Of a stretch of 15,178 nucleotides of DNA, positions 6,959 to 13,343 are shown piece by piece. This DNA is from an uncultured bacterium (GTDB taxonomy: Bacteria; Bacillota; Clostridia; TANB77; CAG-508). Every line of letters begins with the position of its first letter. The first letter of the stretch is position 1. The stretch covers positions 1-15,178 of the forward strand of contig CAJMRU010000009.1 of assembly GCA_905215845.1 (NCBI GenBank), given 5' to 3'. The notes beneath the pieces were generated by a model. That model was not told the origin of the DNA and searched no databases. It saw only the letters and a list, made by a program, of their open reading frames with translations. A program made the position numbers and the translations under genes.

Positions 6959-7135
6959 TTACACATTTGCATTTACATTCGCATTTGCATTTGCATTCGC
7001 ATTTGCATTCGCATTTGCGTTTGCGTTTGCATTTACCAAGACATTAACGTTTACTAAAACTAATGCTCTTGGCTGAATGCTTCCATCATCAGATACGATT
7101 TCAGGGCTATCATAACCATTAGTTAATAACTCCAT
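6959..7135 (-). CDS. RiPP precursor peptide with alternating Asn-Ala core
   Basis: A 58-residue peptide. Residues 1-23 are a short, acidic leader-like segment (MELLTNGYDSPEIVSDDG, then SIQPR). Residues 24-58 are strictly alternating: even positions are only Ala or Val, odd positions only Leu or Asn. The order is ALVLVNVNVLV, nine Asn-Ala units, then NVNANV at the C-terminus, with 14 Asn in the core. There is no Cys, Ser or Thr in the core, which excludes lanthionine, sactionine or thiazole chemistry. This two-residue periodicity is the signature of beta-helical peptides with alternating L and D residues, such as polytheonamide. The start is the ATG preceded 8 nt upstream by AGGAGG; the upstream in-frame TTG extension is unlikely. 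It sits directly downstream of two radical SAM enzymes, a GNAT and a methyltransferase. The final product is inferred. Confidence 0.85.
   Translation of the reverse strand: MELLTNGYDSPEIVSDDGSIQPRALVLVNVNVLVNANANANANANANANANANVNANV
6962..7033 (-). repeat. Hexanucleotide tandem repeat encoding Asn-Ala/Val units
   Basis: Twelve imperfect copies of a 6-bp unit, AAYGYN on the coding strand (mostly AATGCA or AATGCG). The Asn codon varies between AAT and AAC and the Ala codon between GCA and GCG. Gains or losses of a unit keep the frame and change the core by exactly two residues. Confidence 0.88.
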
Positions 7136-7143
7136 AATATATT

Positions 7144-7149
7144 CCTCCT
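7144..7149 (-). promoter_or_regulatory. Strong ribosome binding site of the precursor gene
   Basis: AGGAGG lies 8 nt before the ATG at 7135. It decides the start of the precursor as MELL rather than a longer TTG- or ATG-initiated form, and implies high translation. Confidence 0.85.
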
Positions 7150-7195
7150 TTCCCATTATTTTATATATCGTAATAAATATACAATATATCAAATT

Positions 7196-8563
7196 TTACT
7201 TAGGAATGATAATCCCTTTGGCCTCTAAACCGTTCACTGTATTCAACAAACTCTTAATCTTCGAAATATTAATTCTGGGATTATCCTCCGTATCCAGATA
7301 TTCTCGTAATTTCTTCCCTGGCATATCTTCTATTAAGTGTTTAACTTCCTCATCAAACGCAGCTCTACCTACTCCATTAACTGTAACTTCATAAAAATCC
7401 TTTTCTTTTTTTACTATTGCCACATCTGGTGCTAATTCAAATTTAGAATCTAAAGCCCATTTATTATAATTTCTGATAATATTTATTTCTAAAGGTTTTC
7501 CATTATTGATATATTCCACAACAACAGGATAAATATAAGTAGCTCCTGTTCTATTGAACATATCCATCCATGCATTATAGTAATTGTTATAATTTTCTGG
7601 ATCTTTATATATCTCAATTGCAATTTTGGCAGATGCGTCTGCCTGAAATTCTATCTGCTGTCTATTGATTAATGATACATTGATACTTCCACTTTTCAAA
7701 ATTTCCTTCATGCATTTTACTACATAAGGACCTTCTTCATCTCCTATACATTCCAAAACCATATATGCTTTTCCAAAAGGTTTTAAATGTTGTGTATAGC
7801 CGCTAATAATCTTTCTTACCAAATCGAGTCCGTCCTCGCCTCCATCTCCACACAATGGAAAAACAATATTTTCTGGAACTGGAACAAATGGTGGATTGCT
7901 AATAATACAGTCAAATTGTTCAGGTACCATTTGATACAGATTACTTTTCCTCACTTCGTATTTCTTTGGAGATATTCCATTGATTTTTCCATTTAATATG
8001 GCAGCATTATATGCCACATCATTCAACTCTACTTCAACCACTTTTTCAGCGTTTTCTATAATGTTTAATCCTTGAACTCCAGAACCTGCACATAAATCCA
8101 AAACACTATCATAAGAATCTCTCTTGATATATTTCATTAATTTTGTAGAATCCGATCCTATATAAATATCCGACATTCGTTTTTTGGCATTACTATAGCA
8201 GCTAGGTAAACTTACGATCAAAAACAAATCATCAACGGGTAAAATTACAAATCCTTGAGGTTCAATTAGCCCCTCCACGTCTGATGCAAATCCTGTTTCA
8301 CATAAAAATTCCAGGTTCCTATCTCCTAATATTTTTTTCAACAGTTTTTTATCTTTTGCATATCCCAATAAGAAAAACTCTGTTATATGCCTATCAATTT
8401 CTGTTACATCTTTCAGCATTTCATTTATAATTTTTTCATCAATCCATGGCTCTACCGTATTGAATATTCCAGCCATAGTTTTGTAAATGAAAGCATAATT
8501 ACTTTCTCTTAACCATTCTCCAAATCCTTGAGCGCTTTCATTACTGATATTCGAATTTAACAT
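7196..8563 (-). CDS. PrmC-like SAM methyltransferase, candidate peptide Asn N-methyltransferase
   Basis: A 455-residue class I methyltransferase. The SAM-binding motif DLCAGSGVQG is at 156-165 and the acidic strand-2 end is EVELND at 177-182. The catalytic NPPF is at 223-226 in CIISNPPFVPVPE. NPPY/F marks enzymes that methylate a planar amide or amino nitrogen, such as HemK/PrmC on glutamine side chains and N6-adenine methylases. The N-terminal about 150 residues and the C-terminal about 110 residues (winged-helix-like, ending LEAKGIIIPK) are additions to the PrmC core, as in larger PrmC-related proteins. With 14 Asn in the neighbouring precursor, side-chain amide methylation of Asn is the most economical prediction, matching the role of the Asn N-methyltransferase in polytheonamide biosynthesis. 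Substrate is inferred; the fold is firm. It starts 14 bp after the GNAT gene. Confidence 0.85.
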   Translation of the reverse strand: MLNSNISNESAQGFGEWLRESNYAFIYKTMAGIFNTVEPWIDEKIINEMLKDVTEIDRHITEFFLLGYAKDKKLLKKILGDRNLEFLCETGFASDVEGLIEPQGFVILPVDDLFLIVSLPSCYSNAKKRMSDIYIGSDSTKLMKYIKRDSYDSVLDLCAGSGVQGLNIIENAEKVVEVELNDVAYNAAILNGKINGISPKKYEVRKSNLYQMVPEQFDCIISNPPFVPVPENIVFPLCGDGGEDGLDLVRKIISGYTQHLKPFGKAYMVLECIGDEEGPYVVKCMKEILKSGSINVSLINRQQIEFQADASAKIAIEIYKDPENYNNYYNAWMDMFNRTGATYIYPVVVEYINNGKPLEINIIRNYNKWALDSKFELAPDVAIVKKEKDFYEVTVNGVGRAAFDEEVKHLIEDMPGKKLREYLDTEDNPRINISKIKSLLNTVNGLEAKGIIIPK

Positions 8564-8577
8564 TTTTTCTCCTCACT

Positions 8578-9081
8578 TTACAGTTTTTTTGAATATATCC
8601 AAAAATCGCTTTTCTTGATTCCTTCTGCGCGAATAACGCATTCTCTTTCAAATCCATTCTCCTGCCATGTATGTGCAATATTTTCACTTTGATCTGTAAA
8701 TTTAACTTTTACGTACTCAACAGATTGTGCTTTTAATTGTGCATTTAACTGAGCAAGTGCCACTTCCAAATATCCTTTATTCTGTAATACCATTGTAGTT
8801 ATATATACTACGTAATTGTTGGGGCAAATATAAATTCCCACTACACCAATTCTTTCTTTTGTCACTTTATCAATTACATTCAGGTATACTTCTGCTTCAT
8901 GGAAATGATTTGTTCTCATATTTATTGCCCGATAATACTCCGGAAAATTTTTTCCTTCGTATTGTTCTGGAAAAAATAAGTATCCATCATGACAGTGTTC
9001 TTTTTCTTCGATAATAAATTTTGATGCTTCTAAAAAATCTTTTTCTTCAAACAAAGATACAAAGCAATTCTTTTTTCCCAT
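8578..9081 (-). CDS. GNAT-family N-acyltransferase
   Basis: A 167-residue protein with a GNAT-like layout. Central strands (AEVYLNVIDKVTKERIGVVGIYI) are followed by a degenerate acetyl-CoA loop (QNKGYL at 100-105, in place of Q/RxxGxG/A). It ends with the family's typical helix-strand, IAHTWQENGFERECVIR, then FWIYSKKL. It could acylate the N-terminus of the mature peptide or a side chain, or act in self-protection. Neither a lysine nor a free amine is visible in the core, so the new N-terminus after leader removal is the plausible target. It lies 1 bp after the PqqD-like gene and 14 bp before the methyltransferase, well inside the operon. The family call is fair; the role is a guess. Confidence 0.7.
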   Translation of the reverse strand: MGKKNCFVSLFEEKDFLEASKFIIEEKEHCHDGYLFFPEQYEGKNFPEYYRAINMRTNHFHEAEVYLNVIDKVTKERIGVVGIYICPNNYVVYITTMVLQNKGYLEVALAQLNAQLKAQSVEYVKVKFTDQSENIAHTWQENGFERECVIRAEGIKKSDFWIYSKKL

Positions 9082-9082
9082 T

Positions 9083-9367
9083 TTACTTTACCTCCCTAAT
9101 CATTTCTAAATTTAATAAATAAGCTATTGTATGATTTACATCATTTAATAATCTCTGTTCTGATACACCAGGATATTTATGTTTCAATATGTTTACAATC
9201 TCTTGTGCAGAACGATTATCAATAAGATCCCAAATTTCATACACAGTCTTATTCATAAAATGAGGTTTTGAATGTGCTCTGGGATAAAATAAACGTGTAC
9301 CATCTGTTTCCTCACGTAACAGACCGATATAACTATTTTCAACCTTGTTAAAAATCATTTTTTTCAC
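9083..9367 (-). CDS. PqqD-like peptide chaperone (RiPP recognition element)
   Basis: A 94-residue winged-helix protein of the PqqD type, which binds the leader of a precursor peptide and presents it to a radical SAM partner. It shows the family pattern: an N-terminal strand, the FMNKTVYEIWDLIDN helix (compare LNetaaaIW in PqqD), then SAQEIVNILKHKYPG, and a last helix DVNHTIAYLLNLEMI. It overlaps the radical SAM gene at 9364-10386 by 4 bp, so the two are translationally coupled and probably form a complex. Its leader target should be residues 1-23 of the 58-residue precursor. The call is strong from pattern and context. Confidence 0.87.
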   Translation of the reverse strand: MKKMIFNKVENSYIGLLREETDGTRLFYPRAHSKPHFMNKTVYEIWDLIDNRSAQEIVNILKHKYPGVSEQRLLNDVNHTIAYLLNLEMIREVK

Positions 9368-10386
9368 TTCCTTTCACTATATAATTGTATATCCTGGTTA
9401 TTCCAAGGTCTATTTTTCTGTTGCTCAATATCATCTAATGAAACAATTCTTTTTGCTGCATTATTAACCTCAGGTATCTTCCATACATCTTTTAGCCCAT
9501 CTTCCCACAGTTGATTTAATGTATTACTTACAGCATTGCCATATAAGAACGGTAAATATGGACTTACTACAATATCTCCATTACATCTAATTTCGTATGT
9601 AATAGTTTTTGCATCTGGATTCTGCGAAAACAAATAAATATGCTCTAAAGGATCACCATTATTAAAGGAAAAATCTGGGTATTCATAAAGTTTTTTCCGA
9701 ACAAGCCATTCAAATTCCCATTTTTCTGCTACTGACATCTTTAACTGCTCTTTATTATCATATCCTCTTCCTATTGGTATAAAAGGCATGGAATTAAGAG
9801 ATTTAATTCCCATTTCAATCAAAATATCAATAACCTTCCCTATCCCTTGATAAGTCTGCTTTGTTGGAATAAATGTAACCTCAGGAACGATCCCCGAATT
9901 GAGAATTATTTTTATTGCTTCCAAGGCTTTGTCATAAGCTCCATCTTTCCCTCTAAATTTGTCATGTATAGCCGGTGAATATGAGTCAAGGCTAATCTGA
10001 ATACCATTTACACCACTTTCTCGTAGCATTTTTACTTTCTCTGTCGTCAGTAATAATCCATTTGTCACCATATTTACCACTATTCCTCTGCTCGACAAAA
10101 CTTTTGCTGCCTTCAGAAGTAATGGATATCTCAATAATGGCTCTCCACCGCAAAAACACACTATCGGTATGCCTGCTTCTGCAATATGATGAGCAATTTT
10201 CATCATATCTTCATCATCTAAATCCTTGTAATGTGCATCTTTTCCGCTTTTGTTATAACAATGCATACAACACAAATTACATTTATTTGTCATATCCCAC
10301 ATAATGTTAAGAGGTCCGCTTAATTTTCCATATTCTGTTTGAATTGTTTTTTTATCAATTTTTCCTATCGTTTTTGTTTTGTTCAT
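9364..10386 (-). CDS. Radical SAM enzyme with degenerate SPASM tail, candidate epimerase
   Basis: A 340-residue radical SAM protein. The [4Fe-4S] motif is C36-x3-C40-x2-C43 in NKCNLCCMHC, and the SAM-binding GGEP is at 80-83. The C-terminal part has the SPASM frame (IRCNGDIVVSPYLPFLYGN at 267-284, then LNQLWEDGL) but only one of its usual cysteines, C268, so it probably does not hold auxiliary clusters. PqqE/SPASM relatives modify RiPP precursors. The precursor core lacks Cys and Tyr for the usual crosslinks, and it alternates in a way seen in peptides with D residues. The best inference is therefore peptide epimerisation of alternate residues (PoyD- or YydG/EpeE-like chemistry). C268 would be a candidate hydrogen-atom donor. 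The family is certain; the reaction is inferred. Confidence 0.9.
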   Translation of the reverse strand: MNKTKTIGKIDKKTIQTEYGKLSGPLNIMWDMTNKCNLCCMHCYNKSGKDAHYKDLDDEDMMKIAHHIAEAGIPIVCFCGGEPLLRYPLLLKAAKVLSSRGIVVNMVTNGLLLTTEKVKMLRESGVNGIQISLDSYSPAIHDKFRGKDGAYDKALEAIKIILNSGIVPEVTFIPTKQTYQGIGKVIDILIEMGIKSLNSMPFIPIGRGYDNKEQLKMSVAEKWEFEWLVRKKLYEYPDFSFNNGDPLEHIYLFSQNPDAKTITYEIRCNGDIVVSPYLPFLYGNAVSNTLNQLWEDGLKDVWKIPEVNNAAKRIVSLDDIEQQKNRPWNNQDIQLYSERK

Positions 10387-10422
10387 ATACTTCCGCCTAT
10401 TGGCATCCTCCCTTCTTGTAAT

Positions 10423-11733
10423 TCATAATCTCCAGCAAATCCCAAGATTTTTGTAAATTGAATCACACCTATCAATATCCATAACATCATTAACTCCAAT
10501 TTTCGGGTGTGCTTGATAAAAAATTTCTTTATTTGTTGCAAAATTATCCTGCGTAAATATACTTGTATCTTTAAAATATTTTGAAAACAAGTTTGAAGGT
10601 AGCGGCATCCACCACGCTACATTCACAGTGATTGAATAGCAATCATTTAAAAAAGCTGCAAATTCTATTGTTTTCATACATTCTTCTTTAGACTCCCATG
10701 GAAATCCAATAATAAACGATGTAAATACTCTTTTGCATAAGTCGTACTTTTCTAGTAATGAAACCGTTTTTAATACATCTTCTACTCTTATTTCCTTGTT
10801 AATCTTTTTCAATCCCTCGTCATAGCCACTTTCTATACCGATTTGTATATGCAAATTATCATAAGATTTAATCATATCAAGCAATGCCTCATCCCATAAA
10901 TGTTTTGCCCGAGCTTCAATTAAAATATTATAATCTTTGTATCCTAAGTTTAACATTCCACCTAAAACATTTCTGGCCCATTGCTGATCCGTAGTAAAAC
11001 AATCATCTGTAAATATAAAATCTTTGTTTTTGCATAGAGAATCCAAATATTTTTTAAATATAGACAAACGATTTAATACCGTATCTTCCGAATATTTTCT
11101 CCAACATCTTTTATAAAATATAGAGCAGAACCTACAGTTTCCTTGACATCCTCTCGATGCTTCAAATGTAAATCTGTCAAAAAAATTTTTTTCTGCCAAA
11201 TCATAACGAGGCATAGGAACTATTTCATGTTCGAAATCTATTAACGGTGCTTTTGCATTCTCTATTAGTTTTTCATGTTGAACATACTTTAAATTTGGCA
11301 CTTCCTCAATGCGCAATTCACCTTTAAGATATTGAATAAACTTTGGAAAGGCAATTTCTGCTTCTCCTACTAAAGCATAGTCAATTTGGGGAGTTTTCAA
11401 CATAATTTCCTTATAAAAATATGATATATGAATTCCGCCAATAACAATTTTTATTTGTTTATTATTATCTTTCACTTTTTTAATCAACCGTAAAATTTCT
11501 GCCCAAGAAAACGTATTTACTGTAAATGCCAAAAGATCAGCATCTCTTATTTTTTTGAGTATTACAGTTAATATATCTTCCTGTAGATTTGCAATTCTAT
11601 ATTTCATAGGTTCAATAACTTCTACTTGATCAACAAATGGTGAAATAATTCCTGCAATAGTGTACATTGTTAATGGCTGCACTGTAGTATCTACATCATG
11701 CATAAAATCTGTATTAATCAAAATAACCTTCAA
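10423..11733 (-). CDS. Cobalamin-binding radical SAM enzyme, candidate C-methyltransferase
   Basis: A 436-residue class B-type radical SAM protein. Residues 1-140 are the Rossmann-like B12-binding domain (VIGGIHISYF at 97-106, LVGEAEIAF at 121-129). It lacks the DxHxxG lower-ligand motif, which is common in RiPP and natural-product members. The radical SAM domain follows, with C196-x3-C200-x2-C203 in ASRGCQGNCRFCSI and IGIESGYDEGLKKINK at 298-313, typical of this class. Such enzymes methylate unactivated carbons. PoyB and PoyC do this on polytheonamide residues. Here Val, Leu, Ala or Asn carbons of the core are candidate sites. It overlaps the upstream 73-residue PqqD-like gene by 4 bp. The family is certain; the site and number of methylations are unknown. 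Confidence 0.88.
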   Translation of the reverse strand: MKVILINTDFMHDVDTTVQPLTMYTIAGIISPFVDQVEVIEPMKYRIANLQEDILTVILKKIRDADLLAFTVNTFSWAEILRLIKKVKDNNKQIKIVIGGIHISYFYKEIMLKTPQIDYALVGEAEIAFPKFIQYLKGELRIEEVPNLKYVQHEKLIENAKAPLIDFEHEIVPMPRYDLAEKNFFDRFTFEASRGCQGNCRFCSIFYKRCWRKYSEDTVLNRLSIFKKYLDSLCKNKDFIFTDDCFTTDQQWARNVLGGMLNLGYKDYNILIEARAKHLWDEALLDMIKSYDNLHIQIGIESGYDEGLKKINKEIRVEDVLKTVSLLEKYDLCKRVFTSFIIGFPWESKEECMKTIEFAAFLNDCYSITVNVAWWMPLPSNLFSKYFKDTSIFTQDNFATNKEIFYQAHPKIGVNDVMDIDRCDSIYKNLGICWRL

Positions 11734-11951
11734 TTTTTCACCCCCAATATACGGTTATACAACAATATATCTAGTGTATCTGCCCGTATCCTTATAGCAT
11801 TAATATCCATTTCTCCGTTCAGGATTATTTGATTAAGCATAAAATATAACGTTTCTTCAATTGGAATAATTGTATCCAATTTTTTATTTATAAGAAAAAA
11901 TTTTTTATTTTTCTTATATAATGCAAAAATTTCTGTAAAAAACACTTTCAT
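11730..11951 (-). CDS. Short PqqD-like protein (possible second recognition element)
   Basis: A 73-residue protein. Strands FALYKKNKKFFLINKK are followed by helices IPIEETLYFMLNQII and ADTLDILLYNRILG, which match the shape of a PqqD winged helix although sequence signatures are weak. It overlaps both neighbours by 4 bp (ATGA): the clusterless radical-SAM-like gene before it and the cobalamin radical SAM gene after it. That placement parallels the 94-residue PqqD-like protein next to the other radical SAM enzyme. It may bring the precursor to the B12 enzyme. It could also be an unrelated small adaptor. No signal peptide or membrane segment is seen. Confidence 0.55.
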   Translation of the reverse strand: MKVFFTEIFALYKKNKKFFLINKKLDTIIPIEETLYFMLNQIILNGEMDINAIRIRADTLDILLYNRILGVKN

Positions 11952-12769
11952 AGCTGGTCTCCATTTCCATTCCTCTTTTTGAACCAGTATCTCTGTTCTT
12001 CAAGGATTTTACATAAGTCACTATCACCATGCTCTATTAAGATATCCCTCCATATTTCCTTAATAGTTTTATCAGTTGTAATTAGTCCGTATTCGTAATC
12101 AGGAAGAAAATCATACAATGCAACTGTTCCTGTCTCCGTAATACAAAAATTACCATGTCTATAATAATTTAAAGGAAGTATATCTTTTATTATTTTTTCT
12201 TTATCGTATATAGATAATTTAATATTTTTATATACTTTACATAACGATATAATTTCTAATATTGCATTATGTAATTTAGGTACATGAACCAAAAAATTTT
12301 CTTTCTTTTTATCCGGATATATATAAAAGGAAATATTGGAATTTTCATTATATATCCATTTTATTAATTCAACACTTTGATAAAAATTTTTATCCGTAAT
12401 ATATACTATTACGTTCAAATCTTCGATTTTTTGTAATAGGAATTTTAGTTTTGAATACATTGAGATTTCAAGATTAAAACTATCAAATTTTAAAAAATAT
12501 TGAAATGTCTGATCAATATTCAATTTTTCTATTTGTTCTTCAGTTATTTCAAAAAAGTCCATTTCAATCTGAGAACACTGAACAAGTATTTGCTTCTTAA
12601 TCCTATCAATAGTAGAAAAATCATCTACATCTTTAGGATTTATGTACCTTATTTTAATGGGATCTAATTCACATACTTTTTTTTCGATAATATGCTGTAC
12701 AATTTTGCCATAAGATCCTGTTTTCATATCCCATTGTAATACAACTGGTTCTTTTAAATACCCTGCCAT
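11948..12769 (-). CDS. Radical-SAM-like protein lacking the Fe-S motif (pseudo-enzyme)
   Basis: A 273-residue protein and first gene of the operon, with a strong GGGGAGA ribosome site. Its start PVVLQWDMKTGSYGKI aligns with PLNIMWDMTNKCNLCC of the radical SAM enzyme at 9364-10386, but the CxxxCxxC cysteines are replaced. Its C-terminal ITETGTVALYDFLPDYEYG and TIKEIWRDI match that enzyme's IRCNGDIVVSPYLPFLYGN and LNQLWEDGL. The middle is alternating strand and helix, as in a partial TIM barrel. I read it as a radical SAM/SPASM paralogue that lost its [4Fe-4S] cluster and probably serves as substrate-binding or scaffold partner. It has only four cysteines (33, 65, 177, 209 and 253 counted individually give five) and none are clustered. 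Function is inferred from the alignment. Confidence 0.62.
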   Translation of the reverse strand: MAGYLKEPVVLQWDMKTGSYGKIVQHIIEKKVCELDPIKIRYINPKDVDDFSTIDRIKKQILVQCSQIEMDFFEITEEQIEKLNIDQTFQYFLKFDSFNLEISMYSKLKFLLQKIEDLNVIVYITDKNFYQSVELIKWIYNENSNISFYIYPDKKKENFLVHVPKLHNAILEIISLCKVYKNIKLSIYDKEKIIKDILPLNYYRHGNFCITETGTVALYDFLPDYEYGLITTDKTIKEIWRDILIEHGDSDLCKILEEQRYWFKKRNGNGDQL

Positions 12770-12836
12770 TACATCTCCCCCTAACTTCTACTTATTCATA
12801 TACAAATCACTAAAATTCTCTCTCACTTGTTGACTT

Positions 12837-12900
12837 ATTATATCATGACACTTTTTATATTCTGACAACCTGTCATAATCTGGCCTTTATCTGTAATAAA
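12837..12900 (-). promoter_or_regulatory. RiPP operon promoter with agrD-like direct repeats
   Basis: Reading the minus strand, TTTATTACAGATAA lies at 12900-12887, TTATGACAGGTT at 12878-12867, and an extended -10, ATGATATAAT, at 12846-12837. The ACAs of the two repeats start 21 bp apart, and the second is 31 bp before TATAAT. Every element is at the same offset as in the agrD promoter (39 of 64 bases identical, no gaps). A perfect dyad TGACA-GGT-TGTCA (12875-12863) overlaps the second repeat, and a further TGTCA follows at 12850-12846. It drives the genes from 12769 downward after a leader of about 60 nt. Confidence 0.72.
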
Positions 12901-12925
12901 TCAGACAAAATTTTTATTTATAAAA

Positions 12926-12970
12926 AAATCGCATTACCAACAATACAAAATATTATTAGTAATACGATTT
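12926..12970 (-). terminator. Terminator of the GntR/ArsR/permease operon
   Basis: AAATCGTATTAC (12970-12959, minus strand) pairs with GTAATGCGATTT (12937-12926) at 11 of 12 positions, and seven T residues follow (12928-12922). It begins 3 bp after the GntR stop and separates this operon from the RiPP promoter, which reads in the same direction. Confidence 0.82.
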
Positions 12971-12973
12971 CTT

Positions 12974-13321
12974 TTATCTTTTAAAAACACTTTCTTTTTT
13001 CAACTGTTTCGTTAATAAGTTTTGAACCTCTATCTTAGAATATCCCAGCAAACTCATTTTATCAAAGAAATTTTGTATTTCTTGTCTTACACATTTTTGA
13101 CGAATGCAGGAAATATTATGGCATACATAAAATCTGCTTGTTCTATTTTTGCATATAATTTGCTGTTCTCTTAAAACATGTAAAGCTCGAAGAACTGTTG
13201 CAACATTAATCTCATAATTCTGTGCTAATTTTCTTGCACTTGGTAGCTTTTCATCTTCTTTGAATTTTCCATTAAATATATCCTCTTTAAGTTTCTTTGA
13301 AATTTCTATATATTTTCCCAT
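12974..13321 (-). CDS. GntR-family (YtrA-type) transcriptional regulator
   Basis: A 115-residue regulator. An N-terminal GntR winged helix (residues about 1-70: LPSARKLAQNYEINVATVLRAL is the helix-turn-helix region) is followed by a short helical tail of about 40 residues. This is the small YtrA-like subtype, which usually represses a neighbouring ABC transporter operon and responds to cell-envelope stress or antibiotics. It is the last gene of the operon, 22 bp after the ArsR-like gene, while YtrA-type regulators are often first. There is no ligand-binding domain. It may control its own operon, the RiPP operon directly downstream, or both. The family call is firm. Confidence 0.9.
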   Translation of the reverse strand: MGKYIEISKKLKEDIFNGKFKEDEKLPSARKLAQNYEINVATVLRALHVLREQQIICKNRTSRFYVCHNISCIRQKCVRQEIQNFFDKMSLLGYSKIEVQNLLTKQLKKESVFKR

Positions 13322-13343
13322 AAGAATTCACCTCTAATACTTA

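Noticed and set aside
6962..7033. CRISPR or intergenic satellite
   Set aside because: The 6-bp repeat is inside an open frame, keeps codon phase and has no spacers.
7136..7192. Longer precursor starting at TTG 7192 (77 residues)
   Set aside because: TTG start without a ribosome site, whereas ATG 7135 has AGGAGG at ideal distance; the extension overlaps the spacer and its own SD.
7206..7996. Plus-strand open frames opposite the methyltransferase
   Set aside because: Antisense shadows of a gene with clear motifs on the other strand.
10062..10304. Plus-strand open frame opposite the radical SAM enzyme
   Set aside because: Antisense to the conserved radical SAM core.
12829..12857. Plus-strand promoter TTGACT with a TTTTAT -10
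   Set aside because: Poor -10 box and it would only read antisense into the GntR gene; the minus-strand promoter explains the region better.
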